A DNA stretch of 60,915 nt from Acidobacteriota bacterium (lineage in GTDB: Bacteria; Acidobacteriota; JAAYUB01), in the NCBI GenBank assembly GCA_018001935.1, contig JAGNHB010000033.1, forward strand, positions 1 to 60,915, in the 5' to 3' direction. The position numbers and the translations under genes were made by a program. Positions within the stretch are counted from its first letter, which is position 1. Each line of letters starts with the position of its first letter. The notes beneath the pieces are model-generated. The model saw only the letters and a program-made list of their open reading frames with translations, was not told the DNA's origin and did not search any database. Below are positions 15,820-24,852 of this stretch, in pieces.

Positions 15820-17541
15820 ATGAACCAGCCTTCACCCCGGTCCCGACCGTCGCGCCGTCGGGCAATCCCCCCGGCCGGGCGGCGATTCCCGGCGGTCCTC
15901 CCCGCCTTCCTCCTCGCCCTTCTCGTCGCCCCGCCCTGCATCGCGGCGGTGGTCTGCGTTGACGACGACAACGCCACCGGCGTCGCCGACGGGAGCGCCC
16001 TGCACCCTTACCCGACCCTCCAGGCCGCCGTGGACGCCGCGTCCGCGGGGGACGAGATCCGGGCGGCGGCGGGCGCCTACGCCCGGGTCGAGGTGCGGAG
16101 CAAGGCGCTGCGGCTGCGGGGGGGCTACGCCGGCGGTTCGGCGTCGGACTACGCGTCGGGCGCCGGCGGGGACTTCGCCACGCGGGACCCGCTCACCCGG
16201 GTCTCCCACGTCCAAGGCGACGGGGCCCATGCCACCGTGTCGCTGCAGGTGACGGACAACGACCCTTCAAGCCTGGCCGGGACCGTCGTGGACGGCTTCC
16301 GGATCACCGGGGGGACGCACGGGATCAGCTGCGGCCCCGACGGTTGGCCGGACCCCGTCGGGGTGACCCTCTCCGGCAACCGGGTGGAGAACAACGGCAC
16401 GGCGGACGGGAGCGCGGGAAACCGCGGCGGGGGAATCTGGGCCACGGGGCACCAGATCCACATCGTGAACAACGTGATCCGGGACAACGTGGCCGGGCGG
16501 GCCGGCGGGCTCTTCGCGGCCGCGTCCCTCGAGGGCGGCACCGGGACCATGCTGATCGAGGAGAACCTGATCCGGGACAACCGCGGCTACGGCGACCACG
16601 GCGGGGGCGTTTGCCTGGCGGCCGGGGTCGTCACCTTCCGCAACAACGTGGTGGACGGCAACCGGGTGATGGAGAGCTACGGCTGGGGCGGGGGCCTGCT
16701 CACCTACGCCGAGGAAGCCCACCTCTCCGGCAACGTCTTCCGCAACAACTTCGCCCCCAGCTACGGCGGGGCCGTCTTCGTGGACGAGGGGGGGAAAGCC
16801 TGGCTCGACCACGAGCTGTACTACGGCAACACCACGTCCAGCAGCGACAAGGGGGGGGCCGCGCTGGCGGTGGACTCCGGCCCCGGGCCCTCCCACGCCT
16901 GGCTGGACCACTGCACCTTCGCCCTCAACACGGCCCCGGGCGCCCTGGGCGGGAACGCCGTCTTCGTGGACAACGACTCCCACGTCACCGTGAAGAACTG
17001 CATTTTCTGGGGGAACAGCACGGGCGACGTCTACGTCCGGGAAGGGTCCACCCTGCAGGCCGCCTACACCCTGTCCCTCGGGGGCCTGCCGGGGGCGGGC
17101 AATATCACCGCCGACCCGCTGTTCGCGGACCCCGCCGCCGGCGACTTCCACCTGAAATCGGCCGGCGGGCGCTGGGACCCGTCCGCGGGCGGCGGGGCCG
17201 GCGGCTGGGTCGCGGACGCCCTCACCAGCCCCGCCCTCGATGCCGCCGACCCGGCCTCGCCCTGGGCGGAGGAACCGTCACCCAACGGCGGCCGGGCCAA
17301 CCTGGGCTGTTACGGCAACACGGCCCAGGCCAGCCGGACCCCCGGCGGGGCGTCCCCCTTCGACCTGAACCGGGACGGGCTGGTGAACGCGGCGGACCTG
17401 GCCCTCCTGGGCGCCTGGTTCGCCGGGAGCCTGCCCCAACTTCCCTGCGGGATCGCCTGCGCCGACGTCGATGGCAGCGGTTCGGCCGACGCCGCGGACC
17501 TCGTCGCCCTTGCCCGGGCGGTGGTGAAAACGGGCGCCTGA
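15820..17541 (+). CDS. Secreted right-handed beta-helix protein with dockerin-like tail
   Basis: A 573-residue exported protein. After a signal peptide (about residues 25-45) comes a parallel beta-helix region (about 50-480) rich in asparagine/glycine turns such as NNGTADG and FRNNFAPSYGGA, typical of DUF1565/pectate-lyase-like folds. The last 60 residues hold two calcium-loop repeats, DLNRDGLVNAADL and DVDGSGSADAADL, which match dockerin type I. The start follows GGAGAGAG. It probably binds or cleaves polysaccharide at the cell surface. No obvious catalytic residues can be named. The dockerin implies a cohesin partner elsewhere. Confidence 0.85.
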   Translation: MNQPSPRSRPSRRRAIPPAGRRFPAVLPAFLLALLVAPPCIAAVVCVDDDNATGVADGSALHPYPTLQAAVDAASAGDEIRAAAGAYARVEVRSKALRLRGGYAGGSASDYASGAGGDFATRDPLTRVSHVQGDGAHATVSLQVTDNDPSSLAGTVVDGFRITGGTHGISCGPDGWPDPVGVTLSGNRVENNGTADGSAGNRGGGIWATGHQIHIVNNVIRDNVAGRAGGLFAAASLEGGTGTMLIEENLIRDNRGYGDHGGGVCLAAGVVTFRNNVVDGNRVMESYGWGGGLLTYAEEAHLSGNVFRNNFAPSYGGAVFVDEGGKAWLDHELYYGNTTSSSDKGGAALAVDSGPGPSHAWLDHCTFALNTAPGALGGNAVFVDNDSHVTVKNCIFWGNSTGDVYVREGSTLQAAYTLSLGGLPGAGNITADPLFADPAAGDFHLKSAGGRWDPSAGGGAGGWVADALTSPALDAADPASPWAEEPSPNGGRANLGCYGNTAQASRTPGGASPFDLNRDGLVNAADLALLGAWFAGSLPQLPCGIACADVDGSGSADAADLVALARAVVKTGA

Positions 17542-17550
17542 TCTTTGCCG

Positions 17551-19032
17551 TCAGGCGCGCGGCGGGGACGGGGGAGGCGGCGGGCTGCCGGCGCTCTCCT
17601 CCAGGAGCCGCCGGAGGACGGGGTCGGTCAGGGGGAGGTACTCTTCCCAGGCCTCGCCCCGGGCGGGCATGGGGAAGGACGGCCAGCGCTCCTTCACGAC
17701 CCGGGCGAGGTACTGGCCCATCCGCCCCATCTCCCGGAGTTGCTCCCGGACGTGGTCCCGCTGTGCCGCCCGGAGGGGCTCCCCGTCATCGACCAGGGAG
17801 CGGAGGCGGACCACGAGCTTTTCCTCCAGATCGACGTCCCCGCAGTCGATGGCCAGGTCCTCCCGCCCGAAGCCCGCCAGCAGGTTCCGGAGCCGCTCGT
17901 CCAGGGTGACGGCGGCGAAGGGAACCCCCTGCGGCATGGCGAGGACCCCGGCGTGAAACCGCGACGTGACGATCCGCGACGCGCATCGGAGCAGGGACAC
18001 GGTCTCGAACATGTCGTACGCCTCGGCGCTGAAAACCGGCGCCGCTCCAAGCCGCTCCGAAAGCATCCGGCAAGACCGGTCGTCGATGAGCGAGGTGCCC
18101 ACCAGGACCGGAAAACAGGGGTGTGCCTGCCGGTGGGCCCGGACGGCCCCGGCGATGGCGTCCAGGTAACGCCGGTGTTTCGCCTCAACGTCGGCCCCGG
18201 TCCGGTGAAAGGTCATCCCACCGCGATGCGCGTACCGATAGCGCCCCGTGAGGGCGTTCACCACCCACTTCCCCGGACTGCTGGACGAGGGGACCCAGTA
18301 AGGGTTGACGGGGCAGACGGCCAGGACGGGCGTGCTCCCGTCCCACCCGGCCTTCCGGAGCACGTTTTCGCCGAATGACGGCGGGCGCGGGTGGAAGGTC
18401 CAGGCGCAATCGGTCCCCAAAACGGGATTCAATCCCAGTTTCGTGAGGATGTCCATGGAGGAGGAATTCCGAACGATCAAGTGGGATTTCGGGCAGGCCC
18501 ATTGGACGAAGGAGGCGATCTCCGGGTCCATCCGCCCGGCCTCCACCCCCCAGGCGAGAGAAAGGCTGCCGGCCCGGTCCGCGGCCCCGAGCAGCCCGGC
18601 GAAGGCCAGGGTCAGAACGTTGCTGAGGTTGCTCTTGAACACGGCCCCTTCCACCACCATGTTGACGTGATGGGTGCAGGCCATCTTCAGAATGAAACGG
18701 TCCATCCGGCAGTCCGCGGTCACCCGGCGGGACCCCTCGAAGTATCCCCTGGTCAGCTCGATCCCCGACCGGGTGAACATGCCCCCGGGCTTGCGGGTGC
18801 TCAGCAGCGAGACCACCTCGGTGTTCTCCCGGCCGAAGAGGTGCAGGACCTGGCGGACCGCCTCCTCCATCCGGGCGTCGGCCCCCGCGTTGCGAACACC
18901 CGAGAACCCGAACAGGAAGAACCGGAGGGGCGGCGGTTCGCGCCCGGGGCCTGACGCCGCACCGCCGGTCCGCTCGATTCGGAGAAGTTGCCGCCGAAGA
19001 TGCCCAATCAAAAAACGTTCGATCCATCTCAT
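17551..19032 (-). CDS. Polysaccharide pyruvyl transferase family protein
   Basis: A 493-residue protein with the family's N-terminal glycine-rich block (FLFGFSGVRNAGADARMEE) and C-terminal SRFHAGVLAMPQGVPFAA block, which resembles the sugar-nucleotide-binding part of WcaK/CsaB-type enzymes. Members add ketal-pyruvate to cell-surface glycans. The start MRWIERFL is chosen because upstream sequence overlaps the divergent promoter. The C terminus is proline-rich. It is divergent from the patatin gene and convergent with the beta-helix gene. No other glycan genes adjoin it, so the acceptor is unknown. Confidence 0.8.
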   Translation of the reverse strand: MRWIERFLIGHLRRQLLRIERTGGAASGPGREPPPLRFFLFGFSGVRNAGADARMEEAVRQVLHLFGRENTEVVSLLSTRKPGGMFTRSGIELTRGYFEGSRRVTADCRMDRFILKMACTHHVNMVVEGAVFKSNLSNVLTLAFAGLLGAADRAGSLSLAWGVEAGRMDPEIASFVQWACPKSHLIVRNSSSMDILTKLGLNPVLGTDCAWTFHPRPPSFGENVLRKAGWDGSTPVLAVCPVNPYWVPSSSSPGKWVVNALTGRYRYAHRGGMTFHRTGADVEAKHRRYLDAIAGAVRAHRQAHPCFPVLVGTSLIDDRSCRMLSERLGAAPVFSAEAYDMFETVSLLRCASRIVTSRFHAGVLAMPQGVPFAAVTLDERLRNLLAGFGREDLAIDCGDVDLEEKLVVRLRSLVDDGEPLRAAQRDHVREQLREMGRMGQYLARVVKERWPSFPMPARGEAWEEYLPLTDPVLRRLLEESAGSPPPPPSPPRA

Positions 19033-19035
19033 GGC

Positions 19036-19064
19036 TTGAACCTTCACGGAAAGGGTCCTATAAT
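19036..19064 (+). promoter_or_regulatory. Sigma-70 promoter of the patatin gene
   Basis: TTGAAC, a 17-base spacer and a perfect TATAAT lie about 45 bases before the ATG. The -35 box begins four bases from the start codon of the divergent gene. Confidence 0.7.
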
Positions 19065-19109
19065 TCCCAACTATGGGGAAACCGACCGGGAAAAGCAAGG
19101 GAATTCACG

Positions 19110-20003
19110 ATGACCACTGACGTTGCAGAACAAGCGGCGGGAAAGGGGAAACCCCGGGTGGCCCTGGTGCTTGGGGGCGGCGGTCTCAAACCGCTGTCGG
19201 CCATCCCCCTGCTGCGCTTCCTGGACGCGCACGCCATCCGCCCCTCCCTGCTGGTCGGCTGCAGCGGGGGGGCCGGGACCCTCGCCATGTGGGCCTCCGG
19301 CTACTCCCACGAGGAAATGGCCGGCTTTTTCCGGGACAAACTGCGCCCGTCGCTGTTCCTGCGGGACTGGAAAAGCGTTGCCGCCACCTTCGGGCTGTGC
19401 AAGGCGGATTTTGGCCACAGTTTCTCCTTCTTCAAGACCGCCCCGATCTTCCGCCTCTTCCGGGGAATGTACGGGGAGCGGCGGCTCGAGGCACTGAACG
19501 TTCCCCTGGTCCTCCAGGCCACGGACTACGAAACCGGGGAGGGCGTCGAGCTGGAGCGCGGGGACCTGGTGGACGCGGTGTATGCCTCCAGCGCGGTGTA
19601 CCCGTTCTTCCACCCCATCCGCCTGGACGGGCGGTTGCTCTTCGACGGGCTCTACTCGGCCCCGCTCCCGGTGCTCGCCGCCGTCCGCCGCGGGGCCGAC
19701 GTGGTGATCGCCGTGGACTTCATGGAGAAGATGCAGCCCAACCCCAGGAGCTTCTACGAGGCCATGGTGCACGTCAACAAGGTGTTCACCAAGACCATCG
19801 TGGAGAGCCAGATGGCCTTCTCCATCGACATGCACCACCACGAGATCATCTACGTGAAGGTCCGTTTCGACAAGTACATCCAGCTCTGGGACGTGGGGAC
19901 CTACGACCTGATCCTCGCCGCGGGGCAGCGGGCCGTGGAGGAGTTCGGCCCGGAGATCCTGGCGGTCTGCACGGACGGCCAGGGCCCCCGGGCGAACGAC
20001 TGA
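19110..20003 (+). CDS. Patatin-like phospholipase
   Basis: A 297-residue serine lipase with no signal peptide. The oxyanion loop is LGGGGLK, the nucleophile is S52 in GCSGG, and the catalytic aspartate is D179 in FDG. These form the Ser-Asp dyad of the patatin/RssA family. The YASSAVYPFFHP segment before the Asp is also characteristic. Such enzymes deacylate membrane lipids; cellular roles vary. It has its own promoter. The next gene (coiled coil) follows after 115 bases and may be cotranscribed. Confidence 0.88.
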   Translation: MTTDVAEQAAGKGKPRVALVLGGGGLKPLSAIPLLRFLDAHAIRPSLLVGCSGGAGTLAMWASGYSHEEMAGFFRDKLRPSLFLRDWKSVAATFGLCKADFGHSFSFFKTAPIFRLFRGMYGERRLEALNVPLVLQATDYETGEGVELERGDLVDAVYASSAVYPFFHPIRLDGRLLFDGLYSAPLPVLAAVRRGADVVIAVDFMEKMQPNPRSFYEAMVHVNKVFTKTIVESQMAFSIDMHHHEIIYVKVRFDKYIQLWDVGTYDLILAAGQRAVEEFGPEILAVCTDGQGPRAND

Positions 20004-20118
20004 GAGACCTCGCGGGCCCGCCGGGGTCAGGGGGGCCCCGGGGGCGCTCGCCTGTGGACGCATTCCCCCCGGAACGAAAAGCCGGGTCCCCAGGACCGGA
20101 CAACAGGAGGAAAACACT

Positions 20119-21216
20119 ATGCCACCGAGAAAGACGTCCGAGAAACCGGAGGTTTCCCTCTCCAGCACCAAGCAGCAACTGCTGGAGGCCTACGCCGAGA
20201 TGAAGGCCCAGCTGGAGGACAAGGCCCGGACCGAACTCCGCCCGGAGAAGATCGCGGAGGAAAAACACCGCCGGGAGGTGACCGAGGCGGCCGACACCCT
20301 TGCCGAAGAGGGCGTCGTACCGCAGATCACCCGGCTCAAGGGGGATATCGGCCGGATGCTGGCCGAGCTGTCCGAGAACCTGGAGGAAGCGACGGGGAAA
20401 TACTTGAAGCTCAAGGAGTCCATCGCGATCAAGACCCGCGACCTGGAGGAGGTGTTCGGGATCGAGAAATCGGCCCATTCGCTCGCGGCGCTCGTGGAGG
20501 CCCAACAGCGCCGCAAGGCCGAGTTCGAGGCGGAGATGGCCGCCCTCAAGGAGGCGCTGGAGTGTGAGAGCGGCGAGGCCCGGGCGGCCTGGGAGAAGGA
20601 GGCCGCGGCCCACGCCGAGGCGCTGAAGGAGCGGGACGCCCAGGAGAAGAAGGACCGGCAGCGCCGGCAGGAGGAGTTCGAGTATGGCTTCAAGCGGCAG
20701 CAGGAACAGGCCCAGAACGCGCTGGCCGATCAGAAGCTCAAGCTCGAGAAAGAAATCGCCGCCCTCCGGGAGGAGTTCCAGCGGACCTCGGCCGAGAAGG
20801 AGAAGGAGCTGAAGGGGCGGGAGGCCCTGGTCCTGGAGAAGGAGTCCCGGCTGGCCGAACTGGAGAAAAAGGTCGAGACCTTCCCCAAGGAACTGGACGC
20901 CCAGGTGGGGCGGGCCGTGAAGGACGCCGTCCAGCGGGTGCGCGAGGACGCGGAGAAGGCCGAGGCGCTGCTCAAGGCGGAGTCGGAGGGGGAGAAGAAC
21001 GTCCTCAAGGCCCGCATCGCCGCCCTGGAGGCGGTCGCGGCCGACCAGAACGCCCGCATTTCGGCGCTGACCGCCCAGATGGACGGCGCCTATCAGAAGG
21101 TCCAGGACATCGCCGTCAAGGCCGTGGAAGGCTCGGCCAACCGGCAAGTGATCGCCGGCCTGGAGCGGAAGATCGAGGCCGTGGCCACCCGGCCGGCGGG
21201 GGAAAAGAACGGGTGA
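20119..21216 (+). CDS. Long coiled-coil protein, function unknown
   Basis: A 365-residue protein that is almost wholly charged alpha helix (heptad-rich from about residue 15 to 330, with many EKE and EEF stretches) and has no signal peptide or membrane segment. The start follows AGGAGG. I recognise no catalytic domain. Its glutamate/lysine-rich composition resembles myosin-tail-like bacterial scaffold proteins. It lies between the patatin and NYN genes on the same strand. Confidence 0.8.
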   Translation: MPPRKTSEKPEVSLSSTKQQLLEAYAEMKAQLEDKARTELRPEKIAEEKHRREVTEAADTLAEEGVVPQITRLKGDIGRMLAELSENLEEATGKYLKLKESIAIKTRDLEEVFGIEKSAHSLAALVEAQQRRKAEFEAEMAALKEALECESGEARAAWEKEAAAHAEALKERDAQEKKDRQRRQEEFEYGFKRQQEQAQNALADQKLKLEKEIAALREEFQRTSAEKEKELKGREALVLEKESRLAELEKKVETFPKELDAQVGRAVKDAVQRVREDAEKAEALLKAESEGEKNVLKARIAALEAVAADQNARISALTAQMDGAYQKVQDIAVKAVEGSANRQVIAGLERKIEAVATRPAGEKNG

Positions 21217-21233
21217 GGGTGAAGGGCGATCGT

Positions 21234-21306
21234 TAGAGCGATGGGGGCGATGGCGATACCGATAGCGATAGCGGCACCAATAGCGATACCAATACTGATC
21301 CGGATA
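21234..21306. repeat. Degenerate hexanucleotide repeat
   Basis: About eleven tandem six-base units of the form GATAGC / GATACC / AATAGC fill the gap between the coiled-coil and NYN genes. The same word family builds the larger hairpin at 29468-29632. Confidence 0.8.
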
Positions 21307-21329
21307 CAGGGGGGATGAGGGGCGGGGAA

Positions 21330-21821
21330 ATGGCGTATGTGGTGGACGGGCACAACCTGATGCACGAGTTGGGGGCGGGCGCCAGCCCGGACGGGGCCCG
21401 CGTGACGGCGGACCGGGTGCGGGAGATCGCCGGGCGCTGCGGCGGGCGCTATCATCTCGTCTTCGACGGCCCCCCCTCCGGCGGTTTCGTGGCGGATACC
21501 GACCTCGGCGACGTCAAGGTCCGCTTCTCCGGGAAGCGCCCGGCGGACGACGTCATCCTCGGCTTCCTCAACCAGCAGGCCCAGGTTCGCGGCGTGACCG
21601 TGGTGACCGCCGACCGGGCCCTGGCGTCGTCGTGCCGGGCCCTGGGCGCCACCGTGGTGTCGGGGCGAGAGTTCCTCCGTTCGGCCCCCTCCCACGGCGC
21701 CCCGCCCCGCCGGCCCGCGAGCGGCAAGCCCTCCCACGTGGACGTCCGGGAGTGGGAGGAGTTTTTCGCCGCGGGGCGGAAAACCCGCCCGGGCGGCAAA
21801 CCCGACGACAACACGGACTGA
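21330..21821 (+). CDS. NYN-domain RNase, YacP/Rae1-like
   Basis: A 163-residue PIN/NYN-fold protein. The N-terminal VVDGHNLMHEL with its aspartate, the later DDVILGF acidic pair and VVTADRALASSC match the YacP (DUF901) family, which includes the ribosome-associated endoribonuclease Rae1. The start ATG at 21330 is chosen over 21315 because GGGGCGGGG then has ribosome-binding spacing. The C-terminal tail is basic and disordered, which would suit RNA binding. Confidence 0.85.
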   Translation: MAYVVDGHNLMHELGAGASPDGARVTADRVREIAGRCGGRYHLVFDGPPSGGFVADTDLGDVKVRFSGKRPADDVILGFLNQQAQVRGVTVVTADRALASSCRALGATVVSGREFLRSAPSHGAPPRRPASGKPSHVDVREWEEFFAAGRKTRPGGKPDDNTD

Positions 21822-21835
21822 TCCGGCAAGGTACG

Positions 21836-21967
21836 ATGCAACAGCTGTTCTCCGGAGGTGCCGGCAGGGTACGTGCGACCCTTTTCGGACTCGGGGTCCT
21901 CCTTCTCCTCGCCACCGTCGGTGCCGTCGACGTTTCCGCCGCCGTCCCCGCCATCCCGCTGGACTGA
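21836..21967 (+). CDS. Possible small membrane or secreted peptide
   Basis: A 43-residue reading frame starting 14 bases after the NYN stop, with an AAGG-like ribosome binding site. It contains one hydrophobic stretch (TLFGLGVLLLLATVGAVDVSAA) after basic residues, like a signal peptide or small membrane protein. Nothing recognisable follows the hydrophobic part. It may be a chance frame or the remains of a longer gene. Confidence 0.35.
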   Translation: MQQLFSGGAGRVRATLFGLGVLLLLATVGAVDVSAAVPAIPLD

Positions 21968-21969
21968 AG

Positions 21970-21993
21970 GGCGCCTTCCGGCAGAAGGCGCCT
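21970..21993. terminator. Perfect 9-bp hairpin between convergent genes
   Basis: GGCGCCTTC and GAAGGCGCC with a 5-base loop sit in the gap between the plus-strand NYN group and the minus-strand fusion gene. There is no T-run, so termination is uncertain. Confidence 0.45.
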
Positions 21994-22040
21994 ACAGTAC
22001 GCGCCGCCTGCCGGGCGGCGCCGGGGGTTCTGCCCGTCGT

Positions 22041-24677
22041 TCAGGGGGAGGCGGCACCCGATGGCCGCGGCGCCCCGCCCGGCTTGCGCCGCAGTTCGTC
22101 GATAGCCGCGAGGGCGCGAAGGAAGAGGTCGCGGTCCTCCGGTCCCCTCGCCGCACCCAGACCCGCCTCGAACTCGGCCCGGGCGAGGTCGTGATTCCCC
22201 ACGTCCACGTACAGCCCCCCCAGGAGAAGGCGGCTCCCGGCCGGCCGTGCCCGCTGCAGGCGGTCGGCCTCCGGGGACGGTTTCAGGGGAAGCGGTTCGT
22301 CAAGACGGGCCCGGTAGACCGCTTCCAGCGCCTGCGCCTCGTTGTGGCACAAGCGGCCCACATTCCACCGCCCGGACAACCACAGGGGGGCGTGGGTTTC
22401 CAGGAGCGGGAAGTCGTCGGTGACGAGCGGGGCCCCGGCTGAAACCCGCCGGACCCTCTCGGGGCCCAGCATGTAGAGGCCGACGAAGTGCTCCACCCCC
22501 GGCACCCCCAGGCGCGCGAGGTCTCCCCGGAGACCGGGACGGTCCCAGAGGGTGCGCAGGCGGACCGTGTCGATTTCAACGGGCGCGTCGCGGCGGGCGA
22601 CGATGATCCCCGTGAGGCTGTGCACCCAGAGGGTGGTCTCGGGGAAAACCGCCTGCACGGTGCGCAGGATCGAGGCGGCCTCGGAGGGCGTCATGAGGTG
22701 GAAGGGCAGCCACTGGACCAGGATTCCCCCCGGGTTCAGCCGCCGGCGGGCCAGGGCGTAGTACTCCCGGGAGTAGAGGCTCGACACGCCGGCGAAGACG
22801 GGCGGCATCGGCTCGGAGGTGATCACGTCCCAGGTCCTGTCCGTGGTCAGCAGGAAGTTCCGGCCGTCGTCCACGATGAGCCGGGCGCGGGGGTCGCCGG
22901 CCACGTTCCCGTTCACGTCGCGGAAGTGTCCCGCCATCGCGAAGACGTTGGGGTCGATGTCCACGACGTCCACGCGCGCCCCGGGGTAGTGCAGGCCCGC
23001 CCCCGCGGTCGTGCCGGTGCCGAAACAGATCACCAGCAGCGCGTGCGGGTCGGGGTGAACCAGCATGGGGATGTGGGTCATCATCCCCATGTACGCGGCG
23101 ATCGCGTCGGAAGCGGCGGCCTCGAAGCCGTCGATCCGGAGGGTCTTGCCCCCGCGGTCGTTGCGGACCACGGAGACCGACGCCGCCACGCCGTCGCGGT
23201 GGGCCACGATCCGCTCCGCCGGGACCCGGTCGAAGGGGTTGGGCCCGCGCAGCACCGAGGCCGCACCCCAGAAGGCGGCGAGCAGCCCCAACCCGGTGAG
23301 GGCGACGAGCCGGCGGGCGGCGGTGCGCCCCTCCGCCCAGGGCAGCAGGGCCCAGCCCATCGCCACCTGGACGGCGGCCAGGGCCATCAGGCTCCCCTTG
23401 AGCCCCAGGAGCGGGATCAGAACGAACCCCGTCGCCAGGGAACCGAGCACCGCCCCGAGGGTGTTGACCGTGTACGCGCTGCCGATCCCCCGGCCGGCGT
23501 GATGGAGGTCGCGGGTCAACAGGCGGCTCGTCATCGGGAAGACGAAGCCCATGAGCGTGGCCGGGGCCAGGATCACGAGGCCCGCGGCGAGGGCCATCCC
23601 CGCGGAGACGGCCCCCTCGCCCCCCGCGGCGAAGGCCCGGACGATGTCGGTGGCGCGGGGGCTCAGCGGGACCAGGAGGAGCGCCAGGAGGCCGCCGAGG
23701 GAGAGCGCCGTGGCCAGCGCCCGGACGCGCCCCCCCCGCCGGTCCGCCACGGCGAAGAGCCCGCTGCCCAGGGCCAGGCCGGCCAAAAACGTCGCCAGGA
23801 TGACGGCGAAGGCCTGCATCGTGCTGGTGAACGCGAAGAGCAGCACCCGGGTCCACAGGATCTCGTAACCCAGGGAGGTGAAGCCCGAAACGAAAGCCGT
23901 GAGGTAGAGCAGGTTTCGGAACCGGTCCATGCGGGGGGCGGGCCCGCCGGCTTCGGGGGGGGGCGCGGCGGCCGCCGGCACGGGCGGATCCGCGGTCCTC
24001 CACGACAGCGCCAGCACCCCGATCCCGAGGTTCGCGACCACCGCCCACAGGGTCGCGCCCTGGAGCCCCAGGTTGGGGATCAGCGCGTACGCGGCGGCGA
24101 GGCTCCCGAGGCAGGCGCCGGCGAGGTTGGCGCCGTAGAGCGTGCCGAGGTCGCGGCCGAAGCGCGCTTCGCTGCGCCCGACGAAGCGGACGAGTACAGG
24201 CAGGGTGCCGCCCATCAGGAGCGTCGGGGGGAGCAGGAGCGCGGCCCCGAAAACCGCCCGCAGGGCCACCAGGAGCGCGGGGCTGTCCGGGACGCCCCGG
24301 GCCGTCGCGACATAAAGGGGGCTCGCCCAGGCGAACAGGAAGGGGAGCAACAGGGCGTACAGCCCGATGGCGATCTCGAGGACGGCGTAGAGCCGGAGCG
24401 GGGACCGGCTCCGGTCGGCGACCCGCCCGAAGATCGCGGCCCCCAGGGCCAGGCCGCCCATGTAGACGGCCAGGAGGGTGCTGATGGCCGAGGTGGTCGC
24501 TCCCATCGTGAGGCGGAGCTGGCGCATCCAGACGACCTCGTAGACGAGGGCGCTCGCCCCCGACAGGAGAAAACAGCCGTAAACCAGGGCCCGGCCGGAT
24601 CGGGCCGGGGACGGCCGGAGAACCGGCGCCTCGCTGGCCGGGTCCGGGGAGGGGTTGGTGCGTCCTTCATCACTCAT
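22041..24677 (-). CDS. Spermidine synthase-like protein fused to MFS-type membrane domain
   Basis: An 878-residue protein. Residues of roughly 30-480 form about a dozen transmembrane segments like the MFS-like half of fused MFS/spermidine synthases (start LVYGCFLLSGASALVYEVVW). Residues of roughly 500-780 form a SAM-binding aminopropyltransferase-like domain, with CFGTGTTAGAG, DVVDIDPNVF and IVDDGRNFLL. A TPR-like helical tail follows. Despite the name, these fusions are not proven polyamine synthases. The gene is divergent from the SCO/oxidase cluster across 175 bases. Confidence 0.85.
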   Translation of the reverse strand: MSDEGRTNPSPDPASEAPVLRPSPARSGRALVYGCFLLSGASALVYEVVWMRQLRLTMGATTSAISTLLAVYMGGLALGAAIFGRVADRSRSPLRLYAVLEIAIGLYALLLPFLFAWASPLYVATARGVPDSPALLVALRAVFGAALLLPPTLLMGGTLPVLVRFVGRSEARFGRDLGTLYGANLAGACLGSLAAAYALIPNLGLQGATLWAVVANLGIGVLALSWRTADPPVPAAAAPPPEAGGPAPRMDRFRNLLYLTAFVSGFTSLGYEILWTRVLLFAFTSTMQAFAVILATFLAGLALGSGLFAVADRRGGRVRALATALSLGGLLALLLVPLSPRATDIVRAFAAGGEGAVSAGMALAAGLVILAPATLMGFVFPMTSRLLTRDLHHAGRGIGSAYTVNTLGAVLGSLATGFVLIPLLGLKGSLMALAAVQVAMGWALLPWAEGRTAARRLVALTGLGLLAAFWGAASVLRGPNPFDRVPAERIVAHRDGVAASVSVVRNDRGGKTLRIDGFEAAASDAIAAYMGMMTHIPMLVHPDPHALLVICFGTGTTAGAGLHYPGARVDVVDIDPNVFAMAGHFRDVNGNVAGDPRARLIVDDGRNFLLTTDRTWDVITSEPMPPVFAGVSSLYSREYYALARRRLNPGGILVQWLPFHLMTPSEAASILRTVQAVFPETTLWVHSLTGIIVARRDAPVEIDTVRLRTLWDRPGLRGDLARLGVPGVEHFVGLYMLGPERVRRVSAGAPLVTDDFPLLETHAPLWLSGRWNVGRLCHNEAQALEAVYRARLDEPLPLKPSPEADRLQRARPAGSRLLLGGLYVDVGNHDLARAEFEAGLGAARGPEDRDLFLRALAAIDELRRKPGGAPRPSGAASP

Positions 24678-24852
24678 TCCGGTGGAATAAACTGGAAGGG
24701 TAGCGATGTCAAGGCAAATATTGGGACCCGGGCCCCCGCTTGAACATCCCCCTTGCTTTCCCCGGCGGGCTTGTGTTAAAGAAATTCCAAGTCGAGCGGG
24801 TTATGAACTGAGGGCCGTTTTCGAAAGATTTCGTGACAGGGGGCGTTGTACC

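Noticed and set aside
22488..24743. 751-codon plus-strand frame
   Set aside because: Antisense to the spermidine synthase/MFS fusion, low-complexity charged composition.
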